24,145 nucleotides of DNA, from the IMG/VR virus record IMGVR_UViG_3300005915_000111, positions 1 to 24,145 of that record. One strand, given 5' to 3'. Within the stretch, counting starts at the first letter, position 1; each line of letters starts with the position of its first letter. Origin of the DNA: a virus. This document shows positions 1 through 7,064 of the stretch, piece after piece. Position numbers and translations under genes: made by a program. The notes under the pieces were generated by a model, which ran no database searches, was not told where the DNA came from, and was given only the letters and a program-made list of their open reading frames with translations.

Positions 1-1366
1 TCGCGTTTTTAAATCGAAGCTCCAAGTCTTTATCAAAAAATTTCCACCGTTTCATCATCCGATCAATAGCTGATTTCCAATCCGATGAAATACTGCTACC
101 CAATTTGCCGAAAACATTCTTTGTATCTTTGGCAAACGTTTTAACATCCTTTATGACTTGTTTAAAATGTCCACTCGTTATATTATTATACGTCCGAAAT
201 GCCAATTCAAGCAGACGGCCCGTTTGATTCAATACCGCATAGATTGTTTTCAGTATTGTCTTAAATGATGCGCTAACAACATCAACTATATTATCACCCC
301 ACACAGTAAAAAAACCGAGTAAATCCATCCAAGCTGTTTTGATTTCACCCGGGGCTTCTACCAATTCGGCTTTTAAATCCTTTGCCTTTTCGGTGGCCGT
401 TTCGGTTTCACCGCTTAAATCTTGCATAAATTTAATAGCCGCTAATGGTGGAGCTATAAGCAAGTCCCATACTATTTTTAACGCATCACCTAAAAGTATG
501 GCTACGTCTTTTACTGTTTTAATATAGTCTTGTATTTTTTGCCTAATAAGTTCCTGATTCGCCTTGATCCATTTATTTACCCATTTAACCACATTGGATG
601 CAATAGGTAAAAATTGATCGCCAATAAAGGCCGTGATATCTTCAACCATAGCCGTTAATTTTTTTACCAAATTGGCATAACTATCCGACGTTTTTGCAAG
701 ATCACCAACGGCTGCGGCTGATCCTTTAACCATAAGAGAATATGCCGCCTGTGATTTTTGTGCAGCATTTAATTTTTCACCTGTTTTGACCAACCCTAAA
801 TCATACGCTTCTTGCTTTACCACGGTTTCATTTAAAACAATTCCGTATTTTTTCATCGTTTCAAAATTGCCTACCAGCGCACTTTCCATGTCCGCCATAA
901 CTTGAGCCGTGGGAAGGTTGTTAAAACTACCCAGGTCTGCAGATAACTTAACAACCTCATACGACATCTTTCCGGCCGCCTCTGCATTCATACCCATCGG
1001 AACTAATAGGTCTTGAATCGATGATAAGTATAATTTGGATTCTCTGGTTGACATGGCATAAGCATCAACCAGAGTTCTCGACCATGCACGCGCGACGGCT
1101 TCTTGACCCTTAAACACCACGTCGAATTTACCGGTTGTTTCCTGAAGGTCAGAGGCAACATTAATAACCTTTCTCATGGCGTATACAGCCGCAGTTGCCG
1201 CCGCAGCCGCCGCAATACCGATCACCTTGAAATTGATACGACTAATCCGCTTTTGCATCTTGCCGGCGAAGGTGTCCGTGGTTCTAAGGGCTTTGTTAAA
1301 ATCACCTTTTAAATGTTTCCGGTCACCACGGATGCCAACATATGCAGCACCTAAACTCGCGCCCAT
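1..1366 (-). CDS. Tail tape measure protein, N-terminal part (runs off the left edge)
   Basis: Reading leftward from the ATG at 1366, the frame stays open to the window edge, giving the first 455 residues. The start MGASLGAAYVGIRGD is followed by a basic helical stretch, a hydrophobic Ala-rich segment near residues 52-66 (IGIAAAAAATAAVYAM) and a long, mostly helical region with phrases typical of tape measure proteins, such as DLQETTGKFDVVFKG and GLVKTGEKLNAAQKSQAAY. Tape measure proteins set tail length and fill the tail tube. The ATG overlaps the stop of the upstream tail chaperone extension (TAATG), which fits translational coupling and fixes the start. Gene order (tail tube, chaperone pair, tape measure) matches siphophages. 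Total length cannot be known from this window. Confidence 0.93.
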   Translation of the reverse strand, partial: MGASLGAAYVGIRGDRKHLKGDFNKALRTTDTFAGKMQKRISRINFKVIGIAAAAAATAAVYAMRKVINVASDLQETTGKFDVVFKGQEAVARAWSRTLVDAYAMSTRESKLYLSSIQDLLVPMGMNAEAAGKMSYEVVKLSADLGSFNNLPTAQVMADMESALVGNFETMKKYGIVLNETVVKQEAYDLGLVKTGEKLNAAQKSQAAYSLMVKGSAAAVGDLAKTSDSYANLVKKLTAMVEDITAFIGDQFLPIASNVVKWVNKWIKANQELIRQKIQDYIKTVKDVAILLGDALKIVWDLLIAPPLAAIKFMQDLSGETETATEKAKDLKAELVEAPGEIKTAWMDLLGFFTVWGDNIVDVVSASFKTILKTIYAVLNQTGRLLELAFRTYNNITSGHFKQVIKDVKTFAKDTKNVFGKLGSSISSDWKSAIDRMMKRWKFFDKDLELRFKNA

Positions 1367-2147
1367 TATTTATCCCTATACAGCCGTTTAATATCCAGAT
1401 CGTAAACCATCCGGAGAAGATTAAGACAACGCTCCCAGTCTTTAACGCCGCGTCGGTTCATCACCTCGAAAACAGGTATCAGGTTTAGATCAACCGGCCC
1501 GGATGCACCCATAATATGCTGATTGCGTATCATGTCGTAAATCTCATAGACTTCGATATTTTCCGGTAACAATTCCGGTATTTTTAAATCATCTAAGCAG
1601 TTTTCGCAGTCGGGTTCTTCTCCGTCTTCGTATGCGGCGTATGTTTCCCGGCAGACTTTACAGTCCGGCTTTCCTGAGATCCGCTCACAGTAGTCGGCAA
1701 ATTTGATTCCTGATCCTCCGCCCGTTCTTTATCGCCGTCGACTTGCTTTTCCATGTTTTCACCGACAAACTGATTGAACTTAAAGATGCCGAGCATGATC
1801 ATTTTATTTTCCAGGTTGCACGGGATCGGATTGCCGTTATCGTCAAAAATCTGCCAATCATAAATTGTGAAATCAAACGTCAATTCATGGTGCAGTTCTT
1901 CATCCGTTTCAACAAATTCAATTCGCTGTAATGGTGCCCGGTGATTAATTTTTCCGTTCTTTTTCTTCGGCTGAACATGCTCAAACTTTTTGGTATCGGT
2001 CTGCTTTTCGATCTCTTTTAGCGGATCACCGATACAAAGCCGTTGTTCAACCCATTCCCGCTTATCTTCGGGCATGGCCATTGCCGTTGCATAGTCAGGA
2101 TAGTAAAACCGTTCCGCCGGATTCGTGTTTTTTAAGTCAAAAGGCAT
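1366..2147 (-). CDS. Tail assembly chaperone, frameshifted long (gpGT-like) product
   Basis: A -1 slip at A_AAT_TTG (1704-1698) would join residues 1-150 of the upstream chaperone to 110 residues in the next frame, ending at 1366, for a product of about 260 residues. The -1 frame is open from just after a TAA near 1720. Its early part reads KFADYCERISGKPDCKVC and then contains DCENC, giving a CX2C-X14-CX2C pattern that could bind zinc, then a helical region (LLPENIEVYEIYDMIRNQ). The style C..C / lPEN..vy..y...r.Q resembles the C-terminal chaperone domains (DUF1799-like) of other siphophages. A 68-residue frame from a TTG at 1572 is probably only the end of this extension and has no convincing ribosome binding site. 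In lambda-like systems the long form recruits tail tube subunits to the tape measure complex. Frameshifting is inferred, not observed. Confidence 0.78.
1593..2147 (-). CDS. Tail assembly chaperone, short (gpG-like) product
   Basis: This 184-residue protein lies between the tail tube gene and the tape measure gene, the position of the gpG-type tail assembly chaperone of siphophages. The N-terminal 150 residues look like a folded acidic domain (for example EFVETDEELHHELTFDF and NKMIMLGIFKFNQFVGENM). The last 34 residues are a low-complexity Ser/Thr/Lys tail (ending TEKNPTAKTA), as expected where the 0-frame only has to reach a stop after a frameshift site. A canonical -1 slippery heptamer, A_AAT_TTG, falls in this frame at 1704-1698. 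The short product would coat the tape measure during tail assembly. The assignment rests on position and frameshift architecture more than on sequence motifs. Confidence 0.8.
   Translation of the reverse strand: MPFDLKNTNPAERFYYPDYATAMAMPEDKREWVEQRLCIGDPLKEIEKQTDTKKFEHVQPKKKNGKINHRAPLQRIEFVETDEELHHELTFDFTIYDWQIFDDNGNPIPCNLENKMIMLGIFKFNQFVGENMEKQVDGDKERAEDQESNLPTTVSGSQESRTVKSAGKHTPHTKTEKNPTAKTA
1698..1704 (-). promoter_or_regulatory. Programmed -1 frameshift slippery site A_AAT_TTG
   Basis: On the minus strand the heptamer AAATTTG is phased X_XXY_YYZ in the upstream frame (TCA AAT TTG). After slipping back one base both tRNAs can re-pair on AAA TTT, and the new frame is open for 110 codons. 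The -1 frame is closed by a TAA about 20 bases upstream, so only a short window permits the switch. A possible stem downstream (CCGGACT pairing with AGTC and CCGG around a bulge) starts about 35 bases on. That is further than usual, so I give it little weight. Confidence 0.78.
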
Positions 2148-2190
2148 TGCTCCGTACTCCTATTTATCGTTATGGCTCCGTTAAAAGATA

Positions 2191-2249
2191 GCGCGGGAAG
2201 GCGTGCCGGAGCAAACACGCTTTTCGGTCTTGAATCCCCTATCCCGCGC
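2191..2249 (-). terminator. Structured intergenic hairpin, terminator-like or attenuator
   Basis: The 109-base gap between the tail tube stop and the chaperone start holds an 8-bp perfect inverted repeat, GCGCGGGA (2249-2242) and TCCCGCGC (2198-2191), enclosing a second stem GCGTG/CACGC (2220-2216 and 2205-2201). On the minus strand the outer stem is followed by TATCTTTT, a weak U-tract. It could be a partial terminator that lowers expression of the chaperone and tape measure relative to the abundant tail tube, or an RNA-processing or stability element. It is the largest gap in the tail block, where most genes overlap. Confidence 0.5.
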
Positions 2250-2256
2250 GATGTGA

Positions 2257-2709
2257 TTAAATAAGCCGCATATGGCCGGTCAGTTGTACGCTGAAACCGA
2301 TTTTGCCGACGGATCCCAAGCTGAAAGCAATCGGATCAACCGACGTGATAATTACACTTGCAACTTCTTCCCCTTCCAGGAGGCCGCCACCGGCAGCTGT
2401 TGTGCTGTTCGGCGTGTAATAGGATACCGAGTCAACATAAAATCGAATGTCGGTCATTTCGACTTCGTTGATATGATACGACCGAAGTTCGTCCTGGCCT
2501 GTCGTATCGTCTTTTTTGTAATTGCCGTCAAAACTAATCGTACCCGGTCGCAGAACATCCATTTCATAGGTTGCTATCCCTATACCAAACTCGATATCCT
2601 CGACCGTATCCCTCGTGAATCCACTCCAAGTCCATGTTCCCATACCGAGCACAGAGACGTCGCCGATTGTTACCTTGCCGAAAAAACTCGCTTTTGATTC
2701 TTTAGCCAT
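2257..2709 (-). CDS. Major tail tube protein
   Basis: This 150-residue protein has the size and beta-rich composition of siphophage tail tube subunits. The N-terminal part, MAKESKASFFGKVTIGDV, leads into a Trp/Gly-rich strand region (GMGTWTWSGFTRDTVEDI), then RPGTISFDGNYKKDD, a phrase typical of major tail proteins, and a C-terminal strand pair ending VQLTGHMRLI. Position supports it: the chaperone and tape measure follow. The ATG lies inside the end of the glycosyltransferase gene (overlap ATGGCTAA) with GAGGTGG as ribosome binding site. The direct coupling to a glycosyltransferase makes this protein a candidate substrate for glycosylation, which is inference. Confidence 0.85.
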   Translation of the reverse strand: MAKESKASFFGKVTIGDVSVLGMGTWTWSGFTRDTVEDIEFGIGIATYEMDVLRPGTISFDGNYKKDDTTGQDELRSYHINEVEMTDIRFYVDSVSYYTPNSTTAAGGGLLEGEEVASVIITSVDPIAFSLGSVGKIGFSVQLTGHMRLI

Positions 2710-4051
2710 GATCCACCTCGTTTAATTTTTCGTTCTGTTTTTCATACAGTTTTTGATACAGTCGATATTGATCCATCCCAATTTCCTGAATTGAAAGATG
2801 AGATATATTAATCGACGTATCGACAAAGATATCATATCCGCTCCGCCTTAGTTGCTCGCAAAAATATATGTCTTCACCCTTTGTTCGACCCGCCGCAGTT
2901 TTGGTGTGCAGAAACCATGGCGGATCTATGTCAAGGAAAACTTTAGTATCATATAAAATACAGCCGCAGCCGGTCGCTGGTACTTTGACAGTTTCGCCGG
3001 CAGTTACGATGCGATCGATTTCATCATAATCCATATGGTAATGCCGACCATCTTCCGTTTCCCTAAGAAGAATTGGATCAAATGGAGGATACCGGCGATG
3101 AACCCGGGCACCTACCACTGGCTTATTGTGAGCCAATAGCTTTTTGATTGTATCCGAATCATAATAAACCTGATCCGTGTCCATCATCAATATGTGTGTG
3201 CAACCCTTATTCAACGCCTGGCTCACCAAATTGTTCCGCACAGCGTCATGATTACCCGGATGAATCGGCAATAAAATATCGATCTGAGGCATGCCCGCAC
3301 CGTCGCGCATTGCACCGGTAATGTATTGGCACACGATATTCAAATTGGTAAAACAGAATTGGGCGTATAGGATTTCATATGTCACCGGATATGCCAGCGC
3401 CAGCTTGATACCCGTATAGCTGCAATTACGCATCCGATCTATTTTTCTTTTTAAATATGTGTTTTGATCGTGCTTTAAATTCTCTTTCGAATACGCCTTT
3501 TTTAATAGATCATCCATTTCATCGCCGGTATTAACCGGATGATCATGCTTGATTTTCGAATCGGCAGCAAACACCCACCGGCCAAGTCCATCCGCGATAT
3601 CATACAACTCATTATCTCCAAAGCAATGCCGGTAATCAGTCGGGAAAAAGTTGCCGCCGGGTATATGCTCAAGCATCCGCTTGTCCGCCATCCAATGCGC
3701 CAAAGGGTTGCTATTTTTGGGAATAAGCGGATCATTAACACCGAATTTTGGCCCCTCGGTGTTTAAGCCGACCACGCCCCATCCGTCCAGCAGGGTATCC
3801 ATGGCCGTGAGAGCCGCCAGAAGAAACCCCGGCTCCGGAACGGTATCATCACCCAGGAACATAACAAGATCGTGCCGTGTGGCCGCTGTGAGCTGTTTGA
3901 CCATAGCCGGGCAGCCGATGCCGTCCACGTCTTGTTCAGTAACAATTTCATATTGATGCGGAGGGATACCCGCATTCTTGATGATCGCTTTTCGGCACCG
4001 CTCCGCTTTATCTGGTCGTACCACTGGAATTATAATCGATACTTTTCTCAT
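2702..4051 (-). CDS. Tandem GT-A fold glycosyltransferase (two GT2-like domains)
   Basis: This 449-residue protein appears to contain two nucleotide-sugar transferase domains. The first (about 1-205) opens with VSIIIPVVRPDKAERC and has LGDDTVPEPGF, where D68-D69 sit at the metal-binding position. The second (about 213-449) has MPQIDILLPIHPGNHDAVR, the DxD motif in MMDTDQVYYDSD (291-293), GCGCILYDTKVF and a GEDIYFCEQLRRSGYDIF segment carrying the acidic catalytic-base position (E393/D394). It would transfer sugar from an activated donor in the cytoplasm. The substrate is not shown by sequence; virion proteins or host surface glycans are both possible. It starts inside the stop of the 197-residue gene (ATGA) and ends inside the tail tube start, so it is embedded in the tail operon rather than a separately promoted cargo gene. 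Confidence 0.85.
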   Translation of the reverse strand: MRKVSIIIPVVRPDKAERCRKAIIKNAGIPPHQYEIVTEQDVDGIGCPAMVKQLTAATRHDLVMFLGDDTVPEPGFLLAALTAMDTLLDGWGVVGLNTEGPKFGVNDPLIPKNSNPLAHWMADKRMLEHIPGGNFFPTDYRHCFGDNELYDIADGLGRWVFAADSKIKHDHPVNTGDEMDDLLKKAYSKENLKHDQNTYLKRKIDRMRNCSYTGIKLALAYPVTYEILYAQFCFTNLNIVCQYITGAMRDGAGMPQIDILLPIHPGNHDAVRNNLVSQALNKGCTHILMMDTDQVYYDSDTIKKLLAHNKPVVGARVHRRYPPFDPILLRETEDGRHYHMDYDEIDRIVTAGETVKVPATGCGCILYDTKVFLDIDPPWFLHTKTAAGRTKGEDIYFCEQLRRSGYDIFVDTSINISHLSIQEIGMDQYRLYQKLYEKQNEKLNEVDHG

Positions 4052-4641
4052 TTTGCTCCGTCCTTTTTAGTTGGTGTTATAAATTCATAGTTTATAGTTG
4101 GTAAAAAAACTTTCGATATTCTATGCTGCCCTCGGTACTGATACACGTTATCAATTCCGGCAATAGTATCGCACGAAATAATCCGATATTTTAGGCAACC
4201 AAAGAAACCCCCTAACCGAAGCGCCACAAAGAATGATGCCATGTCCCATTTCAATCCAAGGCCGCCTTGATTGATTAAAATACGGGGATTATAATCAGGA
4301 AAACAGCAAGCCGAATCATTCATGTCAAGCAATAGCGTTGCTTTTTTCGGTCGTACTTTTGTCGGACACGGCCCACAAATCTCCCCACAACCAAGAGCAC
4401 GGTCGCACGTAGGATTAGAGACTCCTAAGCGGCTATTTTTAGTTTTTACATACCGCCCTTTATCCTTTTGCATTGAATAAATCGGATTTAATAAATCAAG
4501 TTTTTCAACAGAGACAATAGCCAAATTCAACGCCACCACCGGACCATCAATAAAATAATCTTTGTTTAAATATCTAATCGATGAACCACTCCCGACGATG
4601 TTAATCGTTTGGCCATCATATTTTTTAAATAAAGATTTCAT
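4048..4641 (-). CDS. Rossmann-like sugar-metabolism protein (DUF115/sialyltransferase-like), partner of the glycosyltransferase
   Basis: This is a 197-residue protein. Near the N-terminus it has TINIVGSGSSIRYLNKDYF, a Gly/Ser loop after a beta strand as in DUF115-type and sialyltransferase-like phage proteins (the usual form is vvGsGPSl), followed by PVVALNLAIVSVEKL. A Cys-rich stretch (CDRALGCGEICGPCP, about residues 79-93) may bind metal or form a structural insert. The C-terminal half has INQGGLGLKWDMASFFVALRLGG, a helix-loop found in related proteins. Genes of this type are often found next to glycosyltransferases. It overlaps both neighbours by ATGA junctions, placing it in the tail operon. 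The enzymatic activity is not certain; a role in making or transferring the same glycan as the next gene is inferred. Confidence 0.6.
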   Translation of the reverse strand: MKSLFKKYDGQTINIVGSGSSIRYLNKDYFIDGPVVALNLAIVSVEKLDLLNPIYSMQKDKGRYVKTKNSRLGVSNPTCDRALGCGEICGPCPTKVRPKKATLLLDMNDSACCFPDYNPRILINQGGLGLKWDMASFFVALRLGGFFGCLKYRIISCDTIAGIDNVYQYRGQHRISKVFLPTINYEFITPTKKDGAK

Positions 4642-5042
4642 TTCTCGATCATAATGTCATATTCAACCGAATATTGCCAGACTGCCCGTTCCTCATCCCT
4701 TAAAAGTCGTGCCATGGTCCGCGTAAAAGTAATGTGCCGATACCCTGAAACGGTCAACTCACAGTTATCAAACCGTGCCTTTAGCTTTGTGTACAAATCA
4801 TTGACTTGAACTCCTGAATTTTTGTCTGAAAACAAATTGAATTGAATAATAATATCATCCTGCATTTCGCCACCGAAACGCCATTCCGCAACATCGACCA
4901 CCAGGAAGAAAACCGCGTATGGATAAGCCGTTTTTTGTTTAGCAAAAGTATTGCTCAACCGACCGCCGATAGCCGCATAGAAACCACCCGCAGTTTTCAC
5001 AGCGTTAAAGTATGTCATCAGGCCGGTAAAGAGTTCTTTCAT
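4638..5042 (-). CDS. Tail terminator/tail completion protein
   Basis: The protein has 134 residues, the usual size for tail terminator proteins (lambda gpU-like, DUF3168-like). It starts MKELFTGLMTYFNA, then has KTAYPYAVFFLVV and a central MQDDIIIQFNLFSDKNSG strand followed by a helix (VQVNDLYTKLKARFDN) and a final strand pair ending QYSVEYDIMIEK. This alpha-beta layout (helix, strands with YPYavf, iqfn.fs, helix LY..L...fD) is characteristic of the family. It sits immediately after the HK97 gp10-like gene, as in many siphophages. Its start overlaps the upstream stop and its stop overlaps the downstream start (ATGA junctions). It would cap the tail and help join it to the head. Confidence 0.78.
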   Translation of the reverse strand: MKELFTGLMTYFNAVKTAGGFYAAIGGRLSNTFAKQKTAYPYAVFFLVVDVAEWRFGGEMQDDIIIQFNLFSDKNSGVQVNDLYTKLKARFDNCELTVSGYRHITFTRTMARLLRDEERAVWQYSVEYDIMIEK

Positions 5043-5491
5043 TTTCTGCTCAGTGTTTTAGCGATTTCGTTTTGAAACATTTTTTTAAACTTCCGTTTAT
5101 TTCTCGCCAGCCCGGGCCGCAGGAAAGCGCGTGCTTTTATCGATGACCTTGGCCCGCTTCTTTTCGGAGCATGCGTTTGATATGATGTTCCCGGCGTGCC
5201 CAACTCCACAAATGGCGCATAGAACGGATCGCCCCAAGCACCTTTACCACCGACCTTGACAAGATATCCGCCATTCTTAAACTTGCTCTTTTCAACCCTA
5301 ATAGACGCTTTTAATGATCCAGGCCGATTGCCCCATTTATCCTGCTTGCCGGTCTTCTCCACCGGACATAGCCGCCGCGCAGTTGCCGCCACCTTTTTTG
5401 CGCCTTCTTTTGTCGCAACTTTAACAGCGCCCTCGATGGCACGGATAACGCTTTCATCGTTCCATTCTATTCTGTAATTCGCTATTGGCAT
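5039..5491 (-). CDS. HK97 gp10-family head-tail/tail completion protein
   Basis: This 150-residue basic protein carries the family hallmarks: an N-terminal helix (SVIRAIEGAVKVATKEGAKK), the segment CPVEKTGKQDKWGNRPGSLK ahead of a SI.v strand, YAPFVELGTPG (about 91-101) and the closing SIKARAFLRPGLARNK. Family members connect head and tail (HK97 gp10/bacteriophage minor tail). Its neighbours, an upstream adaptor and a downstream tail terminator-like protein, match this. The high Lys/Arg content is normal for the family. The start is immediately at the stop of the YiiX-like gene, so coupling is likely. Confidence 0.9.
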   Translation of the reverse strand: MPIANYRIEWNDESVIRAIEGAVKVATKEGAKKVAATARRLCPVEKTGKQDKWGNRPGSLKASIRVEKSKFKNGGYLVKVGGKGAWGDPFYAPFVELGTPGTSYQTHAPKRSGPRSSIKARAFLRPGLARNKRKFKKMFQNEIAKTLSRK

Positions 5492-5994
5492 TACAGCGCA
5501 CCCTCAAAAACAACTTCCCACGTTCTCCACTTATGGATCATATCAGCAACGTGATCCGGATTTTTACCTTTCCATGTCGGCATCAGCCCGGCTTTGCATA
5601 AAAACTTACAGACCAACTCAGAACACACCGGAAAACCACCGCTCGAAATGTACTTTGCAGCTGGCGGAAACAGATGGAAAAGCAAACGATGAAACGGATA
5701 TATCTGTTTTTCGTGTTTCGCAATACCGCGTATTCCCTCGTCAAACGCCTCTTGATTCATGCCGAAATGCCGCCCGATGATCACCTGTTTGCCGGCATAT
5801 GCGTCAAGTTTCGAATAGCGGATAGTCCACAAACTCTCAAAAGTGATTCCCTTTGGATTGCAGATAATCCCGGAATGACTATATTCGCTTTCGTTATCGC
5901 TTGACCAAAACTTTTGAATCTGATTAATCGCCCGGCCAAGCGCCATCGGATTGCGTGTGCAAAAAATATCGCCTGTCCTTAATTCAGGTTTCAT
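5491..5994 (-). CDS. YiiX/YebB-type permuted NlpC/P60 papain-like cysteine hydrolase
   Basis: In this 167-residue protein the order of catalytic residues is permuted relative to classical NlpC/P60. The N-terminal RTGDIFCTRN is followed by SEYSHSGII with the His at residue 40, then after about 80 residues FPVCSELVCKFL with the Cys at residue 124, and a late NPDHVAD segment. This is the layout of YiiX/YebB/LRAT-like papain-fold enzymes, which act on peptidoglycan peptides or acyl/amide bonds. No signal peptide is seen, so the product is cytosolic or a virion component. In a head-tail block it might act on the cell wall during entry or process a virion protein; neither is shown. It overlaps the upstream zinc-ribbon gene by ATGA and abuts the gp10-like gene. 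Confidence 0.75.
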   Translation of the reverse strand: MKPELRTGDIFCTRNPMALGRAINQIQKFWSSDNESEYSHSGIICNPKGITFESLWTIRYSKLDAYAGKQVIIGRHFGMNQEAFDEGIRGIAKHEKQIYPFHRLLFHLFPPAAKYISSGGFPVCSELVCKFLCKAGLMPTWKGKNPDHVADMIHKWRTWEVVFEGAL

Positions 5995-6194
5995 GGTTTT
6001 GCCTCGATGTTCATTTGCATTGCTTTAACCCGTTCCCCGCATTCGGGACATTCTATGTCGTATGGCCCAAAATCCCAATCCCGTTTTATCCAACCACATG
6101 ATGCACAATGATAAACATATTCTATAATGTCGGCAGTATCGACAGAAGTATTACCGCAGCCCCACCGATACTTACCGCCGCTACGATTAGCCAT
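5991..6194 (-). CDS. Small zinc-ribbon protein
   Basis: This 67-residue protein contains two Cys pairs, YHCASCGW (about 29-36) and IECPECGERV (about 48-57), forming a short zinc ribbon, preceded by an acidic/aromatic segment DTADIIEYVY. No enzyme motif is seen. The ATG at 6194 has no clear Shine-Dalgarno. It lies inside a short upstream frame (6122-6214) that does have one, so translation may depend on coupling. The stop overlaps the next start (ATGA). A DNA/RNA or protein contact role is possible; function is unknown. Confidence 0.7.
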   Translation of the reverse strand: MANRSGGKYRWGCGNTSVDTADIIEYVYHCASCGWIKRDWDFGPYDIECPECGERVKAMQMNIEAKP

Positions 6195-6214
6195 GATTTA
6201 AAGTTGTCGATCAT
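6122..6214 (-). CDS. Putative 30-residue single-TM peptide overlapping the zinc-ribbon gene
   Basis: From ATG 6214 a 30-codon frame encodes MIDNFKSWLIVAAVSIGGAA followed by VILLSILPTL, one strong transmembrane helix with a short N-terminal polar cap. AAGGAATAG lies 6-7 bases before the ATG and includes the end of the protease gene, making a good ribosome binding site. It overlaps the zinc-ribbon gene in another frame. It could be a real membrane micropeptide (small membrane proteins are common in phages), a translational coupler, or, via frameshift, an N-terminal anchor for the zinc ribbon. Confidence 0.5.
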   Translation of the reverse strand: MIDNFKSWLIVAAVSIGGAAVILLSILPTL

Positions 6215-6217
6215 TTA

Positions 6218-7062
6218 CTATTCCTTGGCCGCCTTTTTCTTTTCCTCGATCTCTTTTTCTCGGGCTTCAAGACAAGTTTTTTCATCTTTAGCCGGATCAT
6301 AAATGAAATCATAGTGTTCTTTTTCCAGCCATTCATAAATCCGTTTGATCGGAATAAAAAGGCCCATATGTGATACCACGCCTGACCAACCCATGGAGGC
6401 TATCATACTTGGGACCCCAATCAACGTACCGTCTGCGGTAAACATTGCACCGCCGGAGTTACCGAATATAATCTGTGCAGATGACATATCAAACGGGAGC
6501 GACTTGGCCTGTAACCCAATTCTAGTAATAAGCCCCTTTGAAAGCAATGGAGGCCACCCCAAGGAACAACCCGACGCAATGGATTCATCGGCAACTCTAT
6601 ATTCCTCGGTTTTGTCTTTGGCCGGAAGTGTTGCAATGTATTTCATTTTGTCATCAAGTCGGATTTTTACAATCGCCATATCCTCGGTTTTGTTATAAAT
6701 CACCACATCAGCTTCGAGCTTCATCGTTCCGACGGGAGTTGAAAGATTCCGGTACTTAAACACCTCGACATAAACGATAGACCGAATCTCTTTTTTAATC
6801 TCTTTGCCGAGGTCTGAATCCCATTCATCAGCAATGCGAATGGCGCCGGCAATAACATGATGATTCGTTAAAATGTAGGTTGAATACTTTTCTGATTCGA
6901 CCATGCCTGAATAAATGATCGTACCAGATCCAGAACTACTCCCGCACGAAACCCTTACAACCGGATAAAGGTATTTTTCATGGGCTTCTAGTCCGGTTAA
7001 AGATGCCACGCCGTACCACTCAAAAAACACACGATTAAAACCGCTAAAAATAGCCTTTTCAT
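6218..7062 (-). CDS. Trypsin/DegP-like serine protease with signal sequence in a different frame (frameshift needed)
   Basis: The catalytic body (6218-7030) has a chymotrypsin-fold triad: TNHHVI (His58 of the body), EDMAIVKI (Asp117) and FGNSGGAMF (Ser192), plus a C-terminal Lys/Glu-rich helix. Its only in-frame start is a GTG at 7030 with no ribosome binding site. Just upstream, ATG 7062 has AAGGAG eight bases away and follows the adaptor stop by two bases. It encodes MKRLFLAVLIVCFL, a typical signal sequence, but its frame ends at a TAA (6999-6997) after 21 codons. A single -1 shift at T_TTT_TTG (7027-7021) would join the two into a 281-residue exported protease. Alternatives are a true disabling mutation, a homopolymer sequencing error, or a leaderless protease from the GTG. 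The listed range is for the joined product. Confidence 0.75.
7021..7027 (-). promoter_or_regulatory. Candidate -1 slippery heptamer T_TTT_TTG in the protease gene
   Basis: In the signal-peptide frame the codons are TGT TTT TTG, so TTTTTTG is phased as a -1 slippery heptamer of the type seen in HIV-1 gag-pol (U_UUU_UUA). A -1 slip gives Glu-Trp-Tyr and continues into the protease body. A run of six T is also where a one-base deletion or base-calling error would most easily occur, so the two explanations are not separable from this sequence alone. Confidence 0.45.
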
Positions 7063-7064
7063 TC

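Noticed and set aside
1366-1572. Independent 68-residue gene from a TTG start
   Set aside because: No convincing ribosome site; the same frame continues upstream with Cys pairs back to the slippery heptamer, so it is better explained as the end of the frameshift extension.
2272-2697. 141-residue plus-strand open frame
   Set aside because: Antisense shadow of the tail tube gene; no domain or start signal.
6421-6636. 71-residue minus-strand frame inside the protease gene
   Set aside because: It lies in another frame within the catalytic body and has no motif or start signal.
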